A DNA stretch of 64,000 bases from an uncultured Bacilli bacterium (GCA_949425635.1 CASPWD010000001.1:310001-374000), one strand, 5' to 3'; positions 1-9,403 are shown, counted from the first letter of the stretch. Numbers and translations are program-made. Notes: generated by a model not told the origin, from the sequence alone.

Positions 1-66
1 TTCATAATAAGTGATTGCTATGAAGTATATGGCGGTCGAAGAAAACAAAAATTTCCATATATTTAA
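1..66 (+). CDS. C-terminal end of a gene cut by the window edge, possibly YitT/DUF2179 type
   Basis: Reading frame 1 is open from the first base to a TAA at 64-66 and gives 21 residues ending in SDCYEVYGGRRKQKFPYI. The pattern of a hydrophobic strand followed by SD-x-x-EV-x-GG resembles the C-terminal edge of DUF2179 in YitT-family membrane proteins. That family link is an inference from one short motif. The end lies 140 bases before ftsE, which has its own promoter-like element, so this gene is probably a separate unit. Confidence 0.4.
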   Translation, partial: FIISDCYEVYGGRRKQKFPYI

Positions 67-174
67 AAACATAAGTCAAAACAAGATTTATGTTTTTTAT
101 TGTCAAATAATTCCTAAAAATGTCAACTAATAAATGCCAATTAACAGCATAACATTTAATTTAATCCCCTTTTT

Positions 175-183
175 TGCTATAAT
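175..183 (+). promoter_or_regulatory. Extended -10 promoter of ftsEX
   Basis: TGCTATAAT is a perfect extended -10 element placed 22 bases before the ftsE ATG. The -35 position (155-160, TTTAAT) is weak. Several genes in this window share this promoter style. Confidence 0.6.
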
Positions 184-205
184 TATGATAGTAAGGTGGT
201 GTAGA

Positions 206-907
206 ATGAAATTTATCGATATAAAAAATTGCTACAAAGTTTATAAAAATGGCGTTACTGCTATTGCCGATTTATCATTACAAATCGATAAAGGAGAATT
301 TGTTTTCGTAACTGGTGCTTCTGGCTGCGGCAAATCAACCCTTGTTAAATTGTTATATAGAGAAGAAAAACCTACGCGTGGTCAAGTCATGGTAGGAGGA
401 ATAAATGTTGCTAAACTATACAATAGTCGTGTATACAAATTAAGAAGAAAACTTGGTATAGTCTTCCAAGACTTTAAGTTATTACCAAAACTTACAGTAT
501 ATGAGAATGTTGCATTTGGCTTAGAAAACTTAGGAATGAAAGGGAAAGAAATAAAAAGCAAAGTTCTAAAAGCTCTCGATAGAGTAGGTTTAAAAGATAA
601 AACAAGAAGTTTCCCAAATGAATTGTCTGGTGGTGAGCAACAAAGAGTTTGTATTGCTAGAGCAATTGTTAATGAACCAAAATTGTTAATATGTGACGAA
701 CCAACAGGTAATCTTGATCCTAAGACATCAAAAGAAATAGTAAAAGTAATTAATAGTATCAACAAAGAAATGGGAACTACTGTTATTATGGTAACCCACG
801 ATAAAGAAACTGTTAATTCTATGAAAAAACGTGTTATAACTTTAGAAAATGGAGTATTAACAAGTGACTCTACGAAAGGAGGGTATGTAGCTGATGAAAG
901 CAATTAG
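206..907 (+). CDS. ftsE: Cell division ATP-binding protein FtsE
   Basis: FtsE is the ATPase half of the FtsEX ABC complex, which sits at the division site and drives peptidoglycan hydrolase activation rather than solute transport. The 233-residue protein has a Walker A GASGCGKST at 37-45, Q-loop FQDF near 87-90, signature LSGGE at 140-144, Walker B LLICDEP at 160-166 and the H-loop His198. The open frame reaches back to 134, but the ATG at 206 follows AAGGTGG (192-198) and gives the normal family N-terminus, so it is preferred. The end overlaps ftsX by 14 bases, which suggests translational coupling. Confidence 0.95.
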   Translation: MKFIDIKNCYKVYKNGVTAIADLSLQIDKGEFVFVTGASGCGKSTLVKLLYREEKPTRGQVMVGGINVAKLYNSRVYKLRRKLGIVFQDFKLLPKLTVYENVAFGLENLGMKGKEIKSKVLKALDRVGLKDKTRSFPNELSGGEQQRVCIARAIVNEPKLLICDEPTGNLDPKTSKEIVKVINSINKEMGTTVIMVTHDKETVNSMKKRVITLENGVLTSDSTKGGYVADESN

Positions 908-1808
908 AATTTTTAGAAGAAACATAGCCAATGCTTTTAAAAGCATCTTTCGTAATATTAGTTTAAGTATGGCTTCTGTAATCTGTACAACAATAACTTT
1001 AATAATTGTTGCAATTGCCGTAGTTTTTTCTGCTAATGTTAATAGTTTTACAAAAGATATTGAAAATACATTATCAATCTTTGTCTTTGTAGATAAGAAT
1101 GCTACAGAAGAAGACATAAGTAGTATAAAAAGTCGCATTCTTGAAATAAGAAATATTAAAAGTGATGAATTAATTTACAAAGATAAGGAGACTTTAAAAG
1201 AAGAAACACTAAAAAATTCTGACGAAGGATCATCCATATATAATATTATGAAGAGTTGGACAGAAGAAACAAATCCTCTAGAGTCAGAATTTATAGTTTA
1301 TGTAAAAAATGTAGAAGACCTAAGTGCAACTGCTAGTTCATTGAAAAAAATAGAAAAAGTAACTAATGTAAAATATAGTGAAGATGTTGTTGATAATATG
1401 ATTCCTGTATTTAGAGTTATAGAACGTGTTACATGGGTTCTTATAGTAGGTCTAATAGTTGTAACAATATTCTTAATTTGTAATACAATTAAATTGACAA
1501 TTTTTGCTAGAAAAAATGAAATAGAAATAATGCGATTAGTAGGAACAAGCAACTTTGTAATTAAACTACCATTTGTTATAGAAGGCTTATTCCTTGGTAT
1601 TATTGGATCAATCATACCAATGGCTACAGCAATATGGGGTTATATTTTAACTTATGATAAATTAGAAGGATATTTATTTACTAACTTTATTAAAATGATC
1701 AATCCAATGCCTTTTACTATCTATGTTGCAGGAATATTATTGGCAATAGGTGGTCTAGTTGGTATGTTAGGAAGTTATATAACAGTAAGGAAGTATTTAA
1801 AAATATGA
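894..1808 (+). CDS. ftsX: Cell division membrane protein FtsX
   Basis: FtsX is the membrane partner of FtsE and passes the ATPase cycle to an extracellular hydrolase or its activator. The 304-residue protein has the usual layout: one membrane segment near 21-45, an extracellular domain of about 125 residues, then three membrane segments (about 175-197, 222-247, 275-298). The start ATG overlaps the end of ftsE and is preceded by AAAGGAGGG at 875-883. It ends in TGA that overlaps the ATG of the M23 hydrolase gene (ATGA), so ftsE, ftsX and the hydrolase form one tight operon. Confidence 0.94.
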   Translation: MKAIRIFRRNIANAFKSIFRNISLSMASVICTTITLIIVAIAVVFSANVNSFTKDIENTLSIFVFVDKNATEEDISSIKSRILEIRNIKSDELIYKDKETLKEETLKNSDEGSSIYNIMKSWTEETNPLESEFIVYVKNVEDLSATASSLKKIEKVTNVKYSEDVVDNMIPVFRVIERVTWVLIVGLIVVTIFLICNTIKLTIFARKNEIEIMRLVGTSNFVIKLPFVIEGLFLGIIGSIIPMATAIWGYILTYDKLEGYLFTNFIKMINPMPFTIYVAGILLAIGGLVGMLGSYITVRKYLKI

Positions 1809-2989
1809 TGAAGAAAAAAATAAAGTTATTGGTAATTATAATTTTACTAAGTTTTATAGCAATACCAACAATTAAAGTTAATGCGCAAACATTACAAGAA
1901 TATAAAAATAAAGTTGCAGAATTAAAAACAAAAAAATATGAAACTGATAAACTTACTTCTGAATCAGAGCAAAAGATACGTGAAAGAAGAAATTCAATTA
2001 TTCAAGCAACAGATACTATAAAAGAAAATGAAGATAAAGTAGAAAGTTCAAAAGTTCTAGTTGCTGAGAGTCAAGAACAGATAAAAATAAGACAAGAGGA
2101 GTTAAAAGATGTCTTAGTTGCTCTTCAATATACTGATTCTAATAAGAAAGAATTGTACACAGATTACATTTTTTCAGCTTCATCTATACCAGAGATGATG
2201 GAAAGACAAGCTATAGTGGAACAAGTGGTTGAATATACTGAAAGTGAACTTGAAAGTCTTAATAAATTAATAAAAGATAACGAGTCCCTACAAGTTAAAC
2301 TAGCTAATGATAATGTTACTTTAAATAATTCAATTACAGAGTATGAAGCTCAACTTCTTGAACTAGATAAATATATTGATGAGCTAGCTTCAATTGGTTT
2401 AGATTATGCCAGTCAGATTGAAGCTCAAGAAGGTATGATAAAAATTTATGAAGCAGCAGGATGTAAGAATAGTGATGATTTAGATGATTGCTATTATTCA
2501 GGTGGATCAGGATATTTTGCTCGACCTTTAAATTCAGGAGTTATAACACAGGCTTATAATAAAACTCACGGAGGGATTGACTTAGGAGTAAAAGCTGGGA
2601 CTAATGTATATGCACCAGCAAGCGGAACAATCGTATATACAAAGTCTAGATATAAATGTGGTGGAAATATTATATATATGCATACAATAGTAAATGGCAA
2701 AAAATATACCTTAGAGTTTGCCCATTTAAGGACCATAAATGTAAAAATTGGTCAAACAGTAAGACAAGGTCAAATAATCGCTACATCTGGTGGAGACAAA
2801 TCAACATGGAGCTATGACACTTGTACAACAGGAGACCATTTACATTACGCAATAAGTAGTGGATATTACTTTGGAGATGCTACATGGAATGCATTCTATA
2901 CATTCAAAGCTAATACTACACCAACTGGTAATCAAACAATATCTGGATTTAAAAATAAATATGGTTGGCGTTGGAGTTCGAGATACTAG
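1805..2989 (+). CDS. Secreted coiled-coil M23 family peptidoglycan hydrolase
   Basis: This is a 394-residue cell wall endopeptidase candidate. Residues 1-27 form a signal peptide ending near VNAQ. Residues 30-215 are a long charged coiled coil like those of EnvC, CwlO and PcsB. The C-terminal half holds an M23/LytM-type domain with the zinc ligands HGGID near residue 256 and HLHYA near residue 347. Two cysteine pairs in the catalytic region may form disulfides. Its position directly behind ftsX, with an ATGA overlap, strongly suggests it is the hydrolase that FtsEX activates, as known for PcsB and EnvC systems. That partnership is inferred from context and architecture. Confidence 0.92.
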   Translation: MMKKKIKLLVIIILLSFIAIPTIKVNAQTLQEYKNKVAELKTKKYETDKLTSESEQKIRERRNSIIQATDTIKENEDKVESSKVLVAESQEQIKIRQEELKDVLVALQYTDSNKKELYTDYIFSASSIPEMMERQAIVEQVVEYTESELESLNKLIKDNESLQVKLANDNVTLNNSITEYEAQLLELDKYIDELASIGLDYASQIEAQEGMIKIYEAAGCKNSDDLDDCYYSGGSGYFARPLNSGVITQAYNKTHGGIDLGVKAGTNVYAPASGTIVYTKSRYKCGGNIIYMHTIVNGKKYTLEFAHLRTINVKIGQTVRQGQIIATSGGDKSTWSYDTCTTGDHLHYAISSGYYFGDATWNAFYTFKANTTPTGNQTISGFKNKYGWRWSSRY

Positions 2990-3017
2990 AGGATAATCAT
3001 TAGATTATCTTCTTTTT
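2988..3017 (+). terminator. Rho-independent terminator after the ftsEX-hydrolase operon
   Basis: The arms 2988-2998 and 3003-3013 pair over 11 bases with one G-U, with a four-base loop (ATTA) and a short T run at 3013-3017. Confidence 0.8.
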
Positions 3018-3094
3018 CTGTGTCAACAAATGGACTTAATAATTTAATTAATATTACTTTTGTGCTATCATATTCTGTAATGGAGGCGTATTTT

Positions 3095-4042
3095 ATGAAA
3101 AAAATAGTAATCTTTGGAGGAGGAAGTGGACTCTCTCAACTTCTAAAAGGTATCATACAATTTCCTATGGATGTAACTGCTGTTGTAAGTGTTTCTGATA
3201 ATGGTGCCAGTACAGGACGTTTAAGAGAAGAATTTGCCATACCAGCAGTTGGAGATATAACAAAAGTTCTAATGGCTATGTCAACAGAATCAAAAGGCGT
3301 AAAAGACTTATTTAACTATCGTTTCGCCAATAATAGTAGTCTTGGAAATCATTCAATCAAAAACTTAATAATGACAGCTTTATTAGAGATGAAAGGTGAT
3401 TTTGCTCACTCATTGCCAATTCTATGTGACTTACTTGATGTTAAAGGAAAACTTCTACCTCTAACAGAAGACAATGTCGATCTTATTGGTGTAACTAAAG
3501 AAGGATACGAAATAATAGGGGAAGCTGAAATAACAGAATCAAAAAGAGAAATCGTTGACTTAAAATATAATAAAAAAGTTTGTGTTATGCCAAAAGTTCT
3601 TGAAGAAATAAAAAAAGCTGACTTAATTATTTTCAGCTCAGGCTCTTTATTAACAAGTGTTATGCCTCATATCATAGTTCCAGAGATTCAAGATGCCATA
3701 AATAATTCTAAAGCTAAAAAAATGTATATCTGTAATATGATTACTCAACCTGGGGAAACAGATAACTTTAAAGTAAGTAACCATCTTCAAGTTCTAGAGA
3801 AGTACCTTGGACCAAATAGTATTGACGTTGTAATCGCTAATAATACAGCTATTCCAAATAATATGGCTCTACTAGCCAAGTCAGAAGGAAAAGACCCAGT
3901 AGATATAGACTACGAAAATATTGAAAAAATGGGTGTTAAACTTATTGAAGAAAAATTATTCAAAGTAGAAGATGGCTACATAAGACATGATTCTTTAAAA
4001 ACAGCTTATTTAATCTTCTCATACTTAATAGAAGGTGAATAA
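3095..4042 (+). CDS. yvcK: YvcK-family protein (gluconeogenesis factor, CofD-like fold)
   Basis: YvcK proteins bind UDP-sugars and influence carbon flow into cell wall precursors and PBP1 placement in Bacillus. They belong to the CofD-like 2-phospho-lactate transferase superfamily but no transferase reaction is established. The 315-residue product starts MKKIVIFGGGSGLSQLLKG, has the conserved SVSDNGASTGRLR stretch near 40 and NHSIKNLI near 90. The open frame extends upstream to 3020, but the ATG at 3095 follows TGGAGGCG and matches the family N-terminus. A TGCTATCAT extended -10 (3063-3071) lies just ahead. The next gene, whiA, overlaps the stop region, the usual yvcK-whiA arrangement. Confidence 0.9.
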   Translation: MKKIVIFGGGSGLSQLLKGIIQFPMDVTAVVSVSDNGASTGRLREEFAIPAVGDITKVLMAMSTESKGVKDLFNYRFANNSSLGNHSIKNLIMTALLEMKGDFAHSLPILCDLLDVKGKLLPLTEDNVDLIGVTKEGYEIIGEAEITESKREIVDLKYNKKVCVMPKVLEEIKKADLIIFSSGSLLTSVMPHIIVPEIQDAINNSKAKKMYICNMITQPGETDNFKVSNHLQVLEKYLGPNSIDVVIANNTAIPNNMALLAKSEGKDPVDIDYENIEKMGVKLIEEKLFKVEDGYIRHDSLKTAYLIFSYLIEGE

Positions 4043-4043
4043 A

Positions 4044-4979
4044 ATGACGTTTACTACTAGAATAAAAGAAGAAGTAACAAAACAGGAAATTCCTTCTATA
4101 GAATCTTTAGTTGAATTATCATCATTCATAAGATTTACTGGTCAAATTAAAAAGAATAAAATTACTTTAGTAATGGAAAATGCTTCTGTTGCCAGAAGAA
4201 TATACAAAGATATAAAATCTAACTTTGGTGTAAATATAAAGATTACTATTCGTAATCAAAAACGTTTTAGAGTAACTCAAATCTACATTTTAGAAATAAC
4301 TGAAAAAATAAATACTATCCTAGAAACTCTAAATATATTAAAAGATAATAAAAAAATTCTTCCTGAAGAATATTTTTTGAGTACTGAAGAAGAATGTGCA
4401 GCTTTTTTAAGAGGAGCTTTCCTTGCTTGTGGTAGTATAAACGACCCTAGTACAGCCGGTTATCATTTAGAATTTACATCATCTACTAAAAAAGAAGGCT
4501 TATATTTAGCAAGTCTACTAAAAAAATTCAACATATCTGCTAAAGTATTAAAGAGAAACAACCATTATATGACTTACATTAAAAGTGCAGAAATGATAAG
4601 TGACTTAATTCGTTTATTTGGTGCTACTAATTGTTTCTTCTATTTTGAAGATATTAGAATATATCGCGATCATAAAAATATGGTTAATCGCTTAAATAAT
4701 TGTGAAATAGCAAATCAAGAAAAAATTCTAAAGTCTGGAATGAAACAACTAGAAGATATTAAATATTTGCATGAACATGACTTAATTGGATTACTTGATG
4801 AAAATGTTCAAGAAGCAGTTAAATATCGTGAAGCATACCCAGAGACTTCTCTATCTGAACTAGCAGATATTATTACTCAAGAAACGGGTCGTCAAATTGG
4901 GAAATCAGGTATTAATCATTATTTTATTAAAGTAAAAAAATTAGTTGAAAAACATAAAGAAAAAAATCTTCGAAAATAA
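4044..4979 (+). CDS. whiA: DNA-binding protein WhiA
   Basis: WhiA is a nucleoid-associated DNA-binding protein with a LAGLIDADG homing-endonuclease-like fold that lost nuclease activity. In Bacillus it affects chromosome segregation and division; in actinomycetes it is a sporulation regulator. The 311-residue product has the family features: the N-terminal helix, the LRGAFLACGSINDP segment near residue 130, and a C-terminal helix-turn-helix with SLSELADIITQETGRQIGKSGINHY. An upstream GTG at 4035 is in frame, but the ATG at 4044 is preceded by AAGGTG at the right distance and fits the family start. It lies two bases after yvcK. Confidence 0.92.
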   Translation: MTFTTRIKEEVTKQEIPSIESLVELSSFIRFTGQIKKNKITLVMENASVARRIYKDIKSNFGVNIKITIRNQKRFRVTQIYILEITEKINTILETLNILKDNKKILPEEYFLSTEEECAAFLRGAFLACGSINDPSTAGYHLEFTSSTKKEGLYLASLLKKFNISAKVLKRNNHYMTYIKSAEMISDLIRLFGATNCFFYFEDIRIYRDHKNMVNRLNNCEIANQEKILKSGMKQLEDIKYLHEHDLIGLLDENVQEAVKYREAYPETSLSELADIITQETGRQIGKSGINHYFIKVKKLVEKHKEKNLRK

Positions 4980-5013
4980 ATCACTTGTTAATAACTATGT
5001 ACTTATAAACATC

Positions 5014-5056
5014 AAAAAAGCTATAAGATATTCAAAACCTTAATAGCTTTTTATTT
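5014..5056. terminator. Bidirectional terminator between whiA and the convergent gene
   Basis: A perfect 10-base inverted repeat (5015-5024 with 5043-5052, AAAAAGCTAT type) with an 18-base loop and A/T runs on both outer sides can terminate both converging transcripts. Confidence 0.75.
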
Positions 5057-6439
5057 TTACCACATATTTGTATAATTTCCGTCTTCTTTATATACATCAT
5101 CCATTAAAATTATATATTCATAAATACTATTATGAACTAAATTTTTTCTAGAGACAGTTGTCATAACAACTCCAGCTGTTGTATTTAATGATTCGGCAAT
5201 ATAGTAGTTATTGTCATCCCAACCAGCTAATATAGCCATATGTCCATTATTTCCAATTAAATCTCCGACCTTTACTCTTCCTGAATTCATAAGTTCTTCT
5301 GTAATATAAACCTTTGTACTTAAGTCATCTAAGTCGTAATGCTCCGCATTTGCTCCAGCACCAATATCACCTACATCAAACCCACCATTAAGTAACGCCC
5401 AACTAACAAAACCAGAGCAATCAAGCCCATTAGGATAATTTCTCCCACTAACATAAGGTCCCCAGTCTGTAAAATTCTTTAAGTCACATCCCCAAATAGC
5501 TGGACCAACTAAACTAGCTTCAATATCTTTAAATTTGCTTTCATTTAAATAAAGACCTCTATGATAATAGCGACCTTCACCATCAACATGATGATAAGGA
5601 GCATAATTATTTAATCGCCCATTTTCATAAAAATAATGTACTCTATAATTAAATTCTAAAGTAAGAAATCTTGCTGCTGCTATAACTCCAGCTCTCGTCC
5701 CATAACCTGCATCATTAATTCTATCAAATAAGATTTCATCTATCATATTAGCGTCATCTAAACTAAATTGTTTACATCCAATATAACTCTTATTAAAATT
5801 AATCTTCGGTTTTGTAATAAAATCCGTAACAATAACTGTAACGTTTCCTTCAATACCTTCTTCACTAATTGCTTTAACTACCGTCGTCCCATAATCAATT
5901 GCAGTTACCTTACCATTTTGATCAACAGAAGCTATATTAGAATTTTGAGATTCCCATTTAACTTCATCAGAAACATTACCTAGTTTTAATACCTCGAATT
6001 CTAGTATTTCTTCACGACCTTTCCACATATAAATAGTGTCTTTGTTTGTTTTTACTTCTAAAACTTTATTAATTTCTACTGATTGTGAATTAACATCGTT
6101 TATATTCCCATATTTATCTTTAACATAAACAAAATAGTCGCCACTTTCAACAGTAAATGAGCAATATCCTTCTGTTGCTTTTATCCATTCATTATCATCT
6201 TTATCTGGAACTTCTTCCTTATCATTTAATAAACACCACGTTGTTTTATCAAATTTAAAGAAATAATTACCAACCTCTACATTAAATATAACCTGATTTT
6301 TAAATCTTTTACTTTCTGTAATCTCAATATTTGTTATATAAGGACCAACTTTAAAATTAGCTATTAACAATAATACTACAAGAACTATTCCTATTATAAC
6401 AAACAAAATTGTAAATATTCTTACATGTCTTTTGTCCAT
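5057..6439 (-). CDS. Membrane-anchored protein with Ig-like (BIG2) and NlpC/P60-like domains
   Basis: This 460-residue protein has one N-terminal membrane segment (about 8-28) and an outside part. Residues 35-130 look like a beta-sandwich region, 130-207 form a BIG2-type Ig-like domain (KWESQNSNIASVD, GTTVVKAISEEG), and the last 240 residues carry a cysteine-peptidase-like region with LDCSGFVSWAL (Cys341) and GHMAILAG (His400), the two key motifs of NlpC/P60 cell wall hydrolases. The third catalytic residue was not assigned. An upstream in-frame GTG lies inside the ribosome binding site, so the ATG at 6439 is used. It probably cuts or remodels peptidoglycan at the cell surface. It is a single gene between convergent and divergent neighbours. 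Confidence 0.8.
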   Translation of the reverse strand: MDKRHVRIFTILFVIIGIVLVVLLLIANFKVGPYITNIEITESKRFKNQVIFNVEVGNYFFKFDKTTWCLLNDKEEVPDKDDNEWIKATEGYCSFTVESGDYFVYVKDKYGNINDVNSQSVEINKVLEVKTNKDTIYMWKGREEILEFEVLKLGNVSDEVKWESQNSNIASVDQNGKVTAIDYGTTVVKAISEEGIEGNVTVIVTDFITKPKINFNKSYIGCKQFSLDDANMIDEILFDRINDAGYGTRAGVIAAARFLTLEFNYRVHYFYENGRLNNYAPYHHVDGEGRYYHRGLYLNESKFKDIEASLVGPAIWGCDLKNFTDWGPYVSGRNYPNGLDCSGFVSWALLNGGFDVGDIGAGANAEHYDLDDLSTKVYITEELMNSGRVKVGDLIGNNGHMAILAGWDDNNYYIAESLNTTAGVVMTTVSRKNLVHNSIYEYIILMDDVYKEDGNYTNMW

Positions 6440-6520
6440 TACTATCACCTATTGTCACGATTATAACATATAAACCTTCTGTATAAAATATGAATTGTCC
6501 TTTAATTTCAACTTATTTTT

Positions 6521-6550
6521 TTCACAAAAACTCCCTTTTTATAGTATAAT
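6521..6550 (+). promoter_or_regulatory. Promoter of the nucleoside-kinase-like gene
   Basis: TTCACA (6521-6526) and TATAAT (6545-6550) are separated by 18 bases, and the start codon follows 28 bases after the -10. Confidence 0.6.
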
Positions 6551-6577
6551 TAGTTAAGAATAGGAGATGAGTCGAAT

Positions 6578-8248
6578 ATGGCAACAAATAGAACAAACGT
6601 AACTCTAAATGACGGAACAGTCATTGAAGTAGAAAAGGGAACTACAATTCATGAATTAAGTAAACTCTATCAACCAAAAATGAAATACAATATTGTTGGT
6701 GCTGAAATAGATAATGAAGCTGTTTCTATGGATACTAAAATAATGCGTGCAACTAAAATTGAATTCATTGACGTTACATCAACTAATGGATATAAGATAA
6801 ATAAATATGGCTTAGAATTTGTTACTGAGGTAGCATTAAAGGAAACTTTTCCAGATGACTATGAAGTAACTTTCGATCATTCAATTGCTAATGGTATTCA
6901 TATGACAATTAATTGTGAGAAGAAATTCACTTTAAATGACGCCAAAAAATTAAAATCTAAAATGAATGAAATAATTGCTAATGATGAAAGAATATATAAT
7001 CTTAATGTAGAAAAGAAAGAAGCTATAAGTTACTACAATCGTGTTAAAGCAACAGAAAAAGCTTCTAATATTCATAACTTAACTAATAATATTGTTACTG
7101 TATATAAACTTCGTAACTATATTAACTATTTTTATTCTAAAATGCCTTACTCAACAGGTTGTTTAAATAAGTATGATTTAATTTTCTTAGGAGATAATAA
7201 ACTAGTTTTACTATTCCCATCTCCTGATACTAAATTTAAAGTACCAGAATATATTCATTATCAAAATGTAATTAAGTGCTTTGATGTTGGTAAAAAATAT
7301 TTGAGTGCTTTAAAAGTACCTTATATTGCTGATTTAAATAAAGTTGTTTCTGATTGTAAAATAGAATCTTTAGTTCAAATAGTAGAAACTAATTTTAATA
7401 ATGAAATATATAAACTTTGCGATGATATAATTAAGAAAAAAGCTAAATATGTATTGTTAGCAGGTCCATCATCTTCAGGAAAAACAACAACAACTAAAAA
7501 AGTAGCTCTTCAATTACGTAGTCGTGGATATGAAGTTTTAGTAATATCAGTTGATGACTATTTCAAAAACAGAGTAGACTCACCAAAAGATGAAAATGGC
7601 AATTATGATTTTGAAAGTCTAGCTTCTCTAGATTTAAAATTATTAAATAAACAATTAAAAGATTTAATTGCAGGTAAGAAAGTTTCTTTACCAACATACA
7701 ACTTCGCTTTAGGTGAAAAAGAATACAAGACAGACCCAATTAAACTTGGCGAAAATGCTATCATTTTAATGGAAGGTCTTCATAGTATTAATGATGAAAT
7801 GACTCCTGATTTAGATCCAACTTTAAAATATAAAGTTTACTTGAGCCCATTTATTCCATTAAACATTGACCGTCATAATTATTTTTCAACAACAGATCTT
7901 CGCTTAATGCGTCGTATTGTAAGAGACAATCGTACTCGTGCAACAGATGTTGGCGCAACTATAACTTATTGGCATAAAGTACGTCGTGGAGAAGAAAAAT
8001 ACATCTTCCCATACATAAATAATGTTGATTATATTTTAAATACATCATTATTGTATGAGGTAGGAGTTTTAAAAGTATTCGTTGAACCACTTTTATATTC
8101 AGTTAAAAGTAATTCACCAGCATACAATGAAGCTAGAAGATTAATCGATTCTCTTCGTGTTTTCTTCCCAATACCATCTGATTATGTTCCAGATGAATCA
8201 ATTTTAAGAGAATTTATCGGTAAAAGTATATTTGAAAATTATAAGTAA
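6578..8248 (+). CDS. TGS domain / uridine kinase-like nucleoside kinase
   Basis: The 556-residue protein begins with a TGS domain (about 1-65, the small fold also found in ThrRS and Obg proteins), followed by a ThrRS editing-domain-like segment, and ends with a P-loop kinase domain related to uridine kinase and phosphoribulokinase. The Walker A motif GPSSSGKT is at 296-303, and the VISVDDYFKNR stretch typical of the uridine kinase group follows at about 325. The predicted reaction is ATP-dependent phosphorylation of a nucleoside or similar small molecule; the substrate is not known for this fused family. The ribosome binding site AGGAGATGAG lies at 6562-6571. The gap gene follows after 36 bases without a clear promoter, so they may be cotranscribed. 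Confidence 0.82.
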   Translation: MATNRTNVTLNDGTVIEVEKGTTIHELSKLYQPKMKYNIVGAEIDNEAVSMDTKIMRATKIEFIDVTSTNGYKINKYGLEFVTEVALKETFPDDYEVTFDHSIANGIHMTINCEKKFTLNDAKKLKSKMNEIIANDERIYNLNVEKKEAISYYNRVKATEKASNIHNLTNNIVTVYKLRNYINYFYSKMPYSTGCLNKYDLIFLGDNKLVLLFPSPDTKFKVPEYIHYQNVIKCFDVGKKYLSALKVPYIADLNKVVSDCKIESLVQIVETNFNNEIYKLCDDIIKKKAKYVLLAGPSSSGKTTTTKKVALQLRSRGYEVLVISVDDYFKNRVDSPKDENGNYDFESLASLDLKLLNKQLKDLIAGKKVSLPTYNFALGEKEYKTDPIKLGENAIILMEGLHSINDEMTPDLDPTLKYKVYLSPFIPLNIDRHNYFSTTDLRLMRRIVRDNRTRATDVGATITYWHKVRRGEEKYIFPYINNVDYILNTSLLYEVGVLKVFVEPLLYSVKSNSPAYNEARRLIDSLRVFFPIPSDYVPDESILREFIGKSIFENYK

Positions 8249-8284
8249 AGACTAAAAATAAAAGAATAAAGAAAGAGGAAAAAT

Positions 8285-9295
8285 ATGATAAAAGTAGCAA
8301 TTAATGGTTTTGGACGTATCGGAAGATTAGCTTTCCGTGAAATTATTAGAGGAACAGATTTTGATATTGTAGCAATTAATGATTTAACAGATGCAGAAAC
8401 TTTAGCATATCTATTAAAATACGATACAAATCATCGTTCATTCCATGAAGATGTAATCGATTTCGAAAATGATGAAATTGTAATTAAAGGAGCAAAAAGA
8501 GTAAAAGTATATAGTGAAACAGATCCAACTAATCTTCCATGGGGAGAATTAGGTGTTGACGTAGTATTAGAATGTACTGGTGTATTCACAGATTACGAAG
8601 GTGCTCATAAACATATAGAAGCTGGTGCTAAAAAGGTAATTATTTCAGCTCCAGGAAAAGGTGACATGAAGACTATTGTTTATAATGTTAATTCAGATAT
8701 TTTGGATGGAACAGAAGAAGTTATCTCAGCAGCTTCATGTACAACAAACTGCCTTGCGCCTGTATTAAAAGTAATTGAAGATAACATAGGAATTGTTAAG
8801 GGATATATGACTACTGTTCACGCTTACACAAATGATCAAGCAACATTAGATGTTCCACATAAAAAAGGTATCCTAGCACGTCGTGGTCGTGCTTGTGCAA
8901 TGAACATTGTACCTGCTTCAACAGGAGCAGCTAGTGCTATTGGTAAAGTAATCCCATCTTTATTAGGTAAAATGGATGGCAATGCTTTCCGTGTTCCAGT
9001 ATCAGATGGCTCAGTTATTGATGTAACTTTAGAACTATCTAGAAATACCTCAGTTGAAGAAATAAATACATTGTTAACAAACAATCAAAATGAATCATTA
9101 CGTATTACAATGGACCCAATCGTATCTAGTGATGTTCTAGGTAAAAAGGTTGGTGCTCTAGTAGATGGCCTTTCTACTAATGTTTTAGAACATGATGGTC
9201 GTCAATTAGTTAAGATTATTGCATGGTACGATAACGAAATGGGATATACAGCTCAAATGATGCGTACAGCAAAAAAATTAATGTCTTTAAATTAA
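8285..9295 (+). CDS. gap: Glyceraldehyde-3-phosphate dehydrogenase, NAD-dependent type
   Basis: This cytoplasmic enzyme oxidises glyceraldehyde 3-phosphate to 1,3-bisphosphoglycerate in glycolysis. The 336-residue length is standard. The Rossmann motif NGFGRIGR is at 7-14, Asp33 in INDLTD favours NAD over NADP, the catalytic Cys152 sits in SCTTNCLAP and the base His179 in TVHAYT. The C-terminal WYDNEMGY motif is intact, so the protein should be active. It heads the glycolytic block gap, pgk, tpiA, although the minus-strand gene at 9382-9774 separates it from pgk. A strong terminator follows. Confidence 0.97.
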   Translation: MIKVAINGFGRIGRLAFREIIRGTDFDIVAINDLTDAETLAYLLKYDTNHRSFHEDVIDFENDEIVIKGAKRVKVYSETDPTNLPWGELGVDVVLECTGVFTDYEGAHKHIEAGAKKVIISAPGKGDMKTIVYNVNSDILDGTEEVISAASCTTNCLAPVLKVIEDNIGIVKGYMTTVHAYTNDQATLDVPHKKGILARRGRACAMNIVPASTGAASAIGKVIPSLLGKMDGNAFRVPVSDGSVIDVTLELSRNTSVEEINTLLTNNQNESLRITMDPIVSSDVLGKKVGALVDGLSTNVLEHDGRQLVKIIAWYDNEMGYTAQMMRTAKKLMSLN

Positions 9296-9319
9296 AGTGC
9301 TTAATTAGCACTTTTTCTT
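9294..9319 (+). terminator. Terminator of gap
   Basis: AAAGTGC (9294-9300) pairs with GCACTTT (9308-9314) around a seven-base loop, followed by a T run. Confidence 0.88.
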
Positions 9320-9367
9320 ATGGCTTACTAAATCAACACAGCAAAATAAACTAAATATATACAAATA

Positions 9368-9403
9368 AAAAGTATTTAACTTTATTCATTGTTAAATACT
9401 TTC
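9368..9403 (-). terminator. Terminator of the minus-strand gene 9382-9774
   Basis: GTTAAATACTTT (9391-9402) is the exact reverse complement of the segment 9369-9380, and the minus strand runs into T residues afterwards. The upstream arm lies inside the last codons of the gene. Confidence 0.7.

Noticed and set aside
382-903. Minus-strand frame of 173 residues over ftsE
   Set aside because: Shadow of ftsE: no ribosome binding site and a complete, conserved gene on the other strand.
1805-2989. TGA read as Trp (Mycoplasma-type code)
   Set aside because: Conserved genes such as rpoA, secY, pheT and purA are full length with TGG for Trp and no internal TGA, so the standard code applies.
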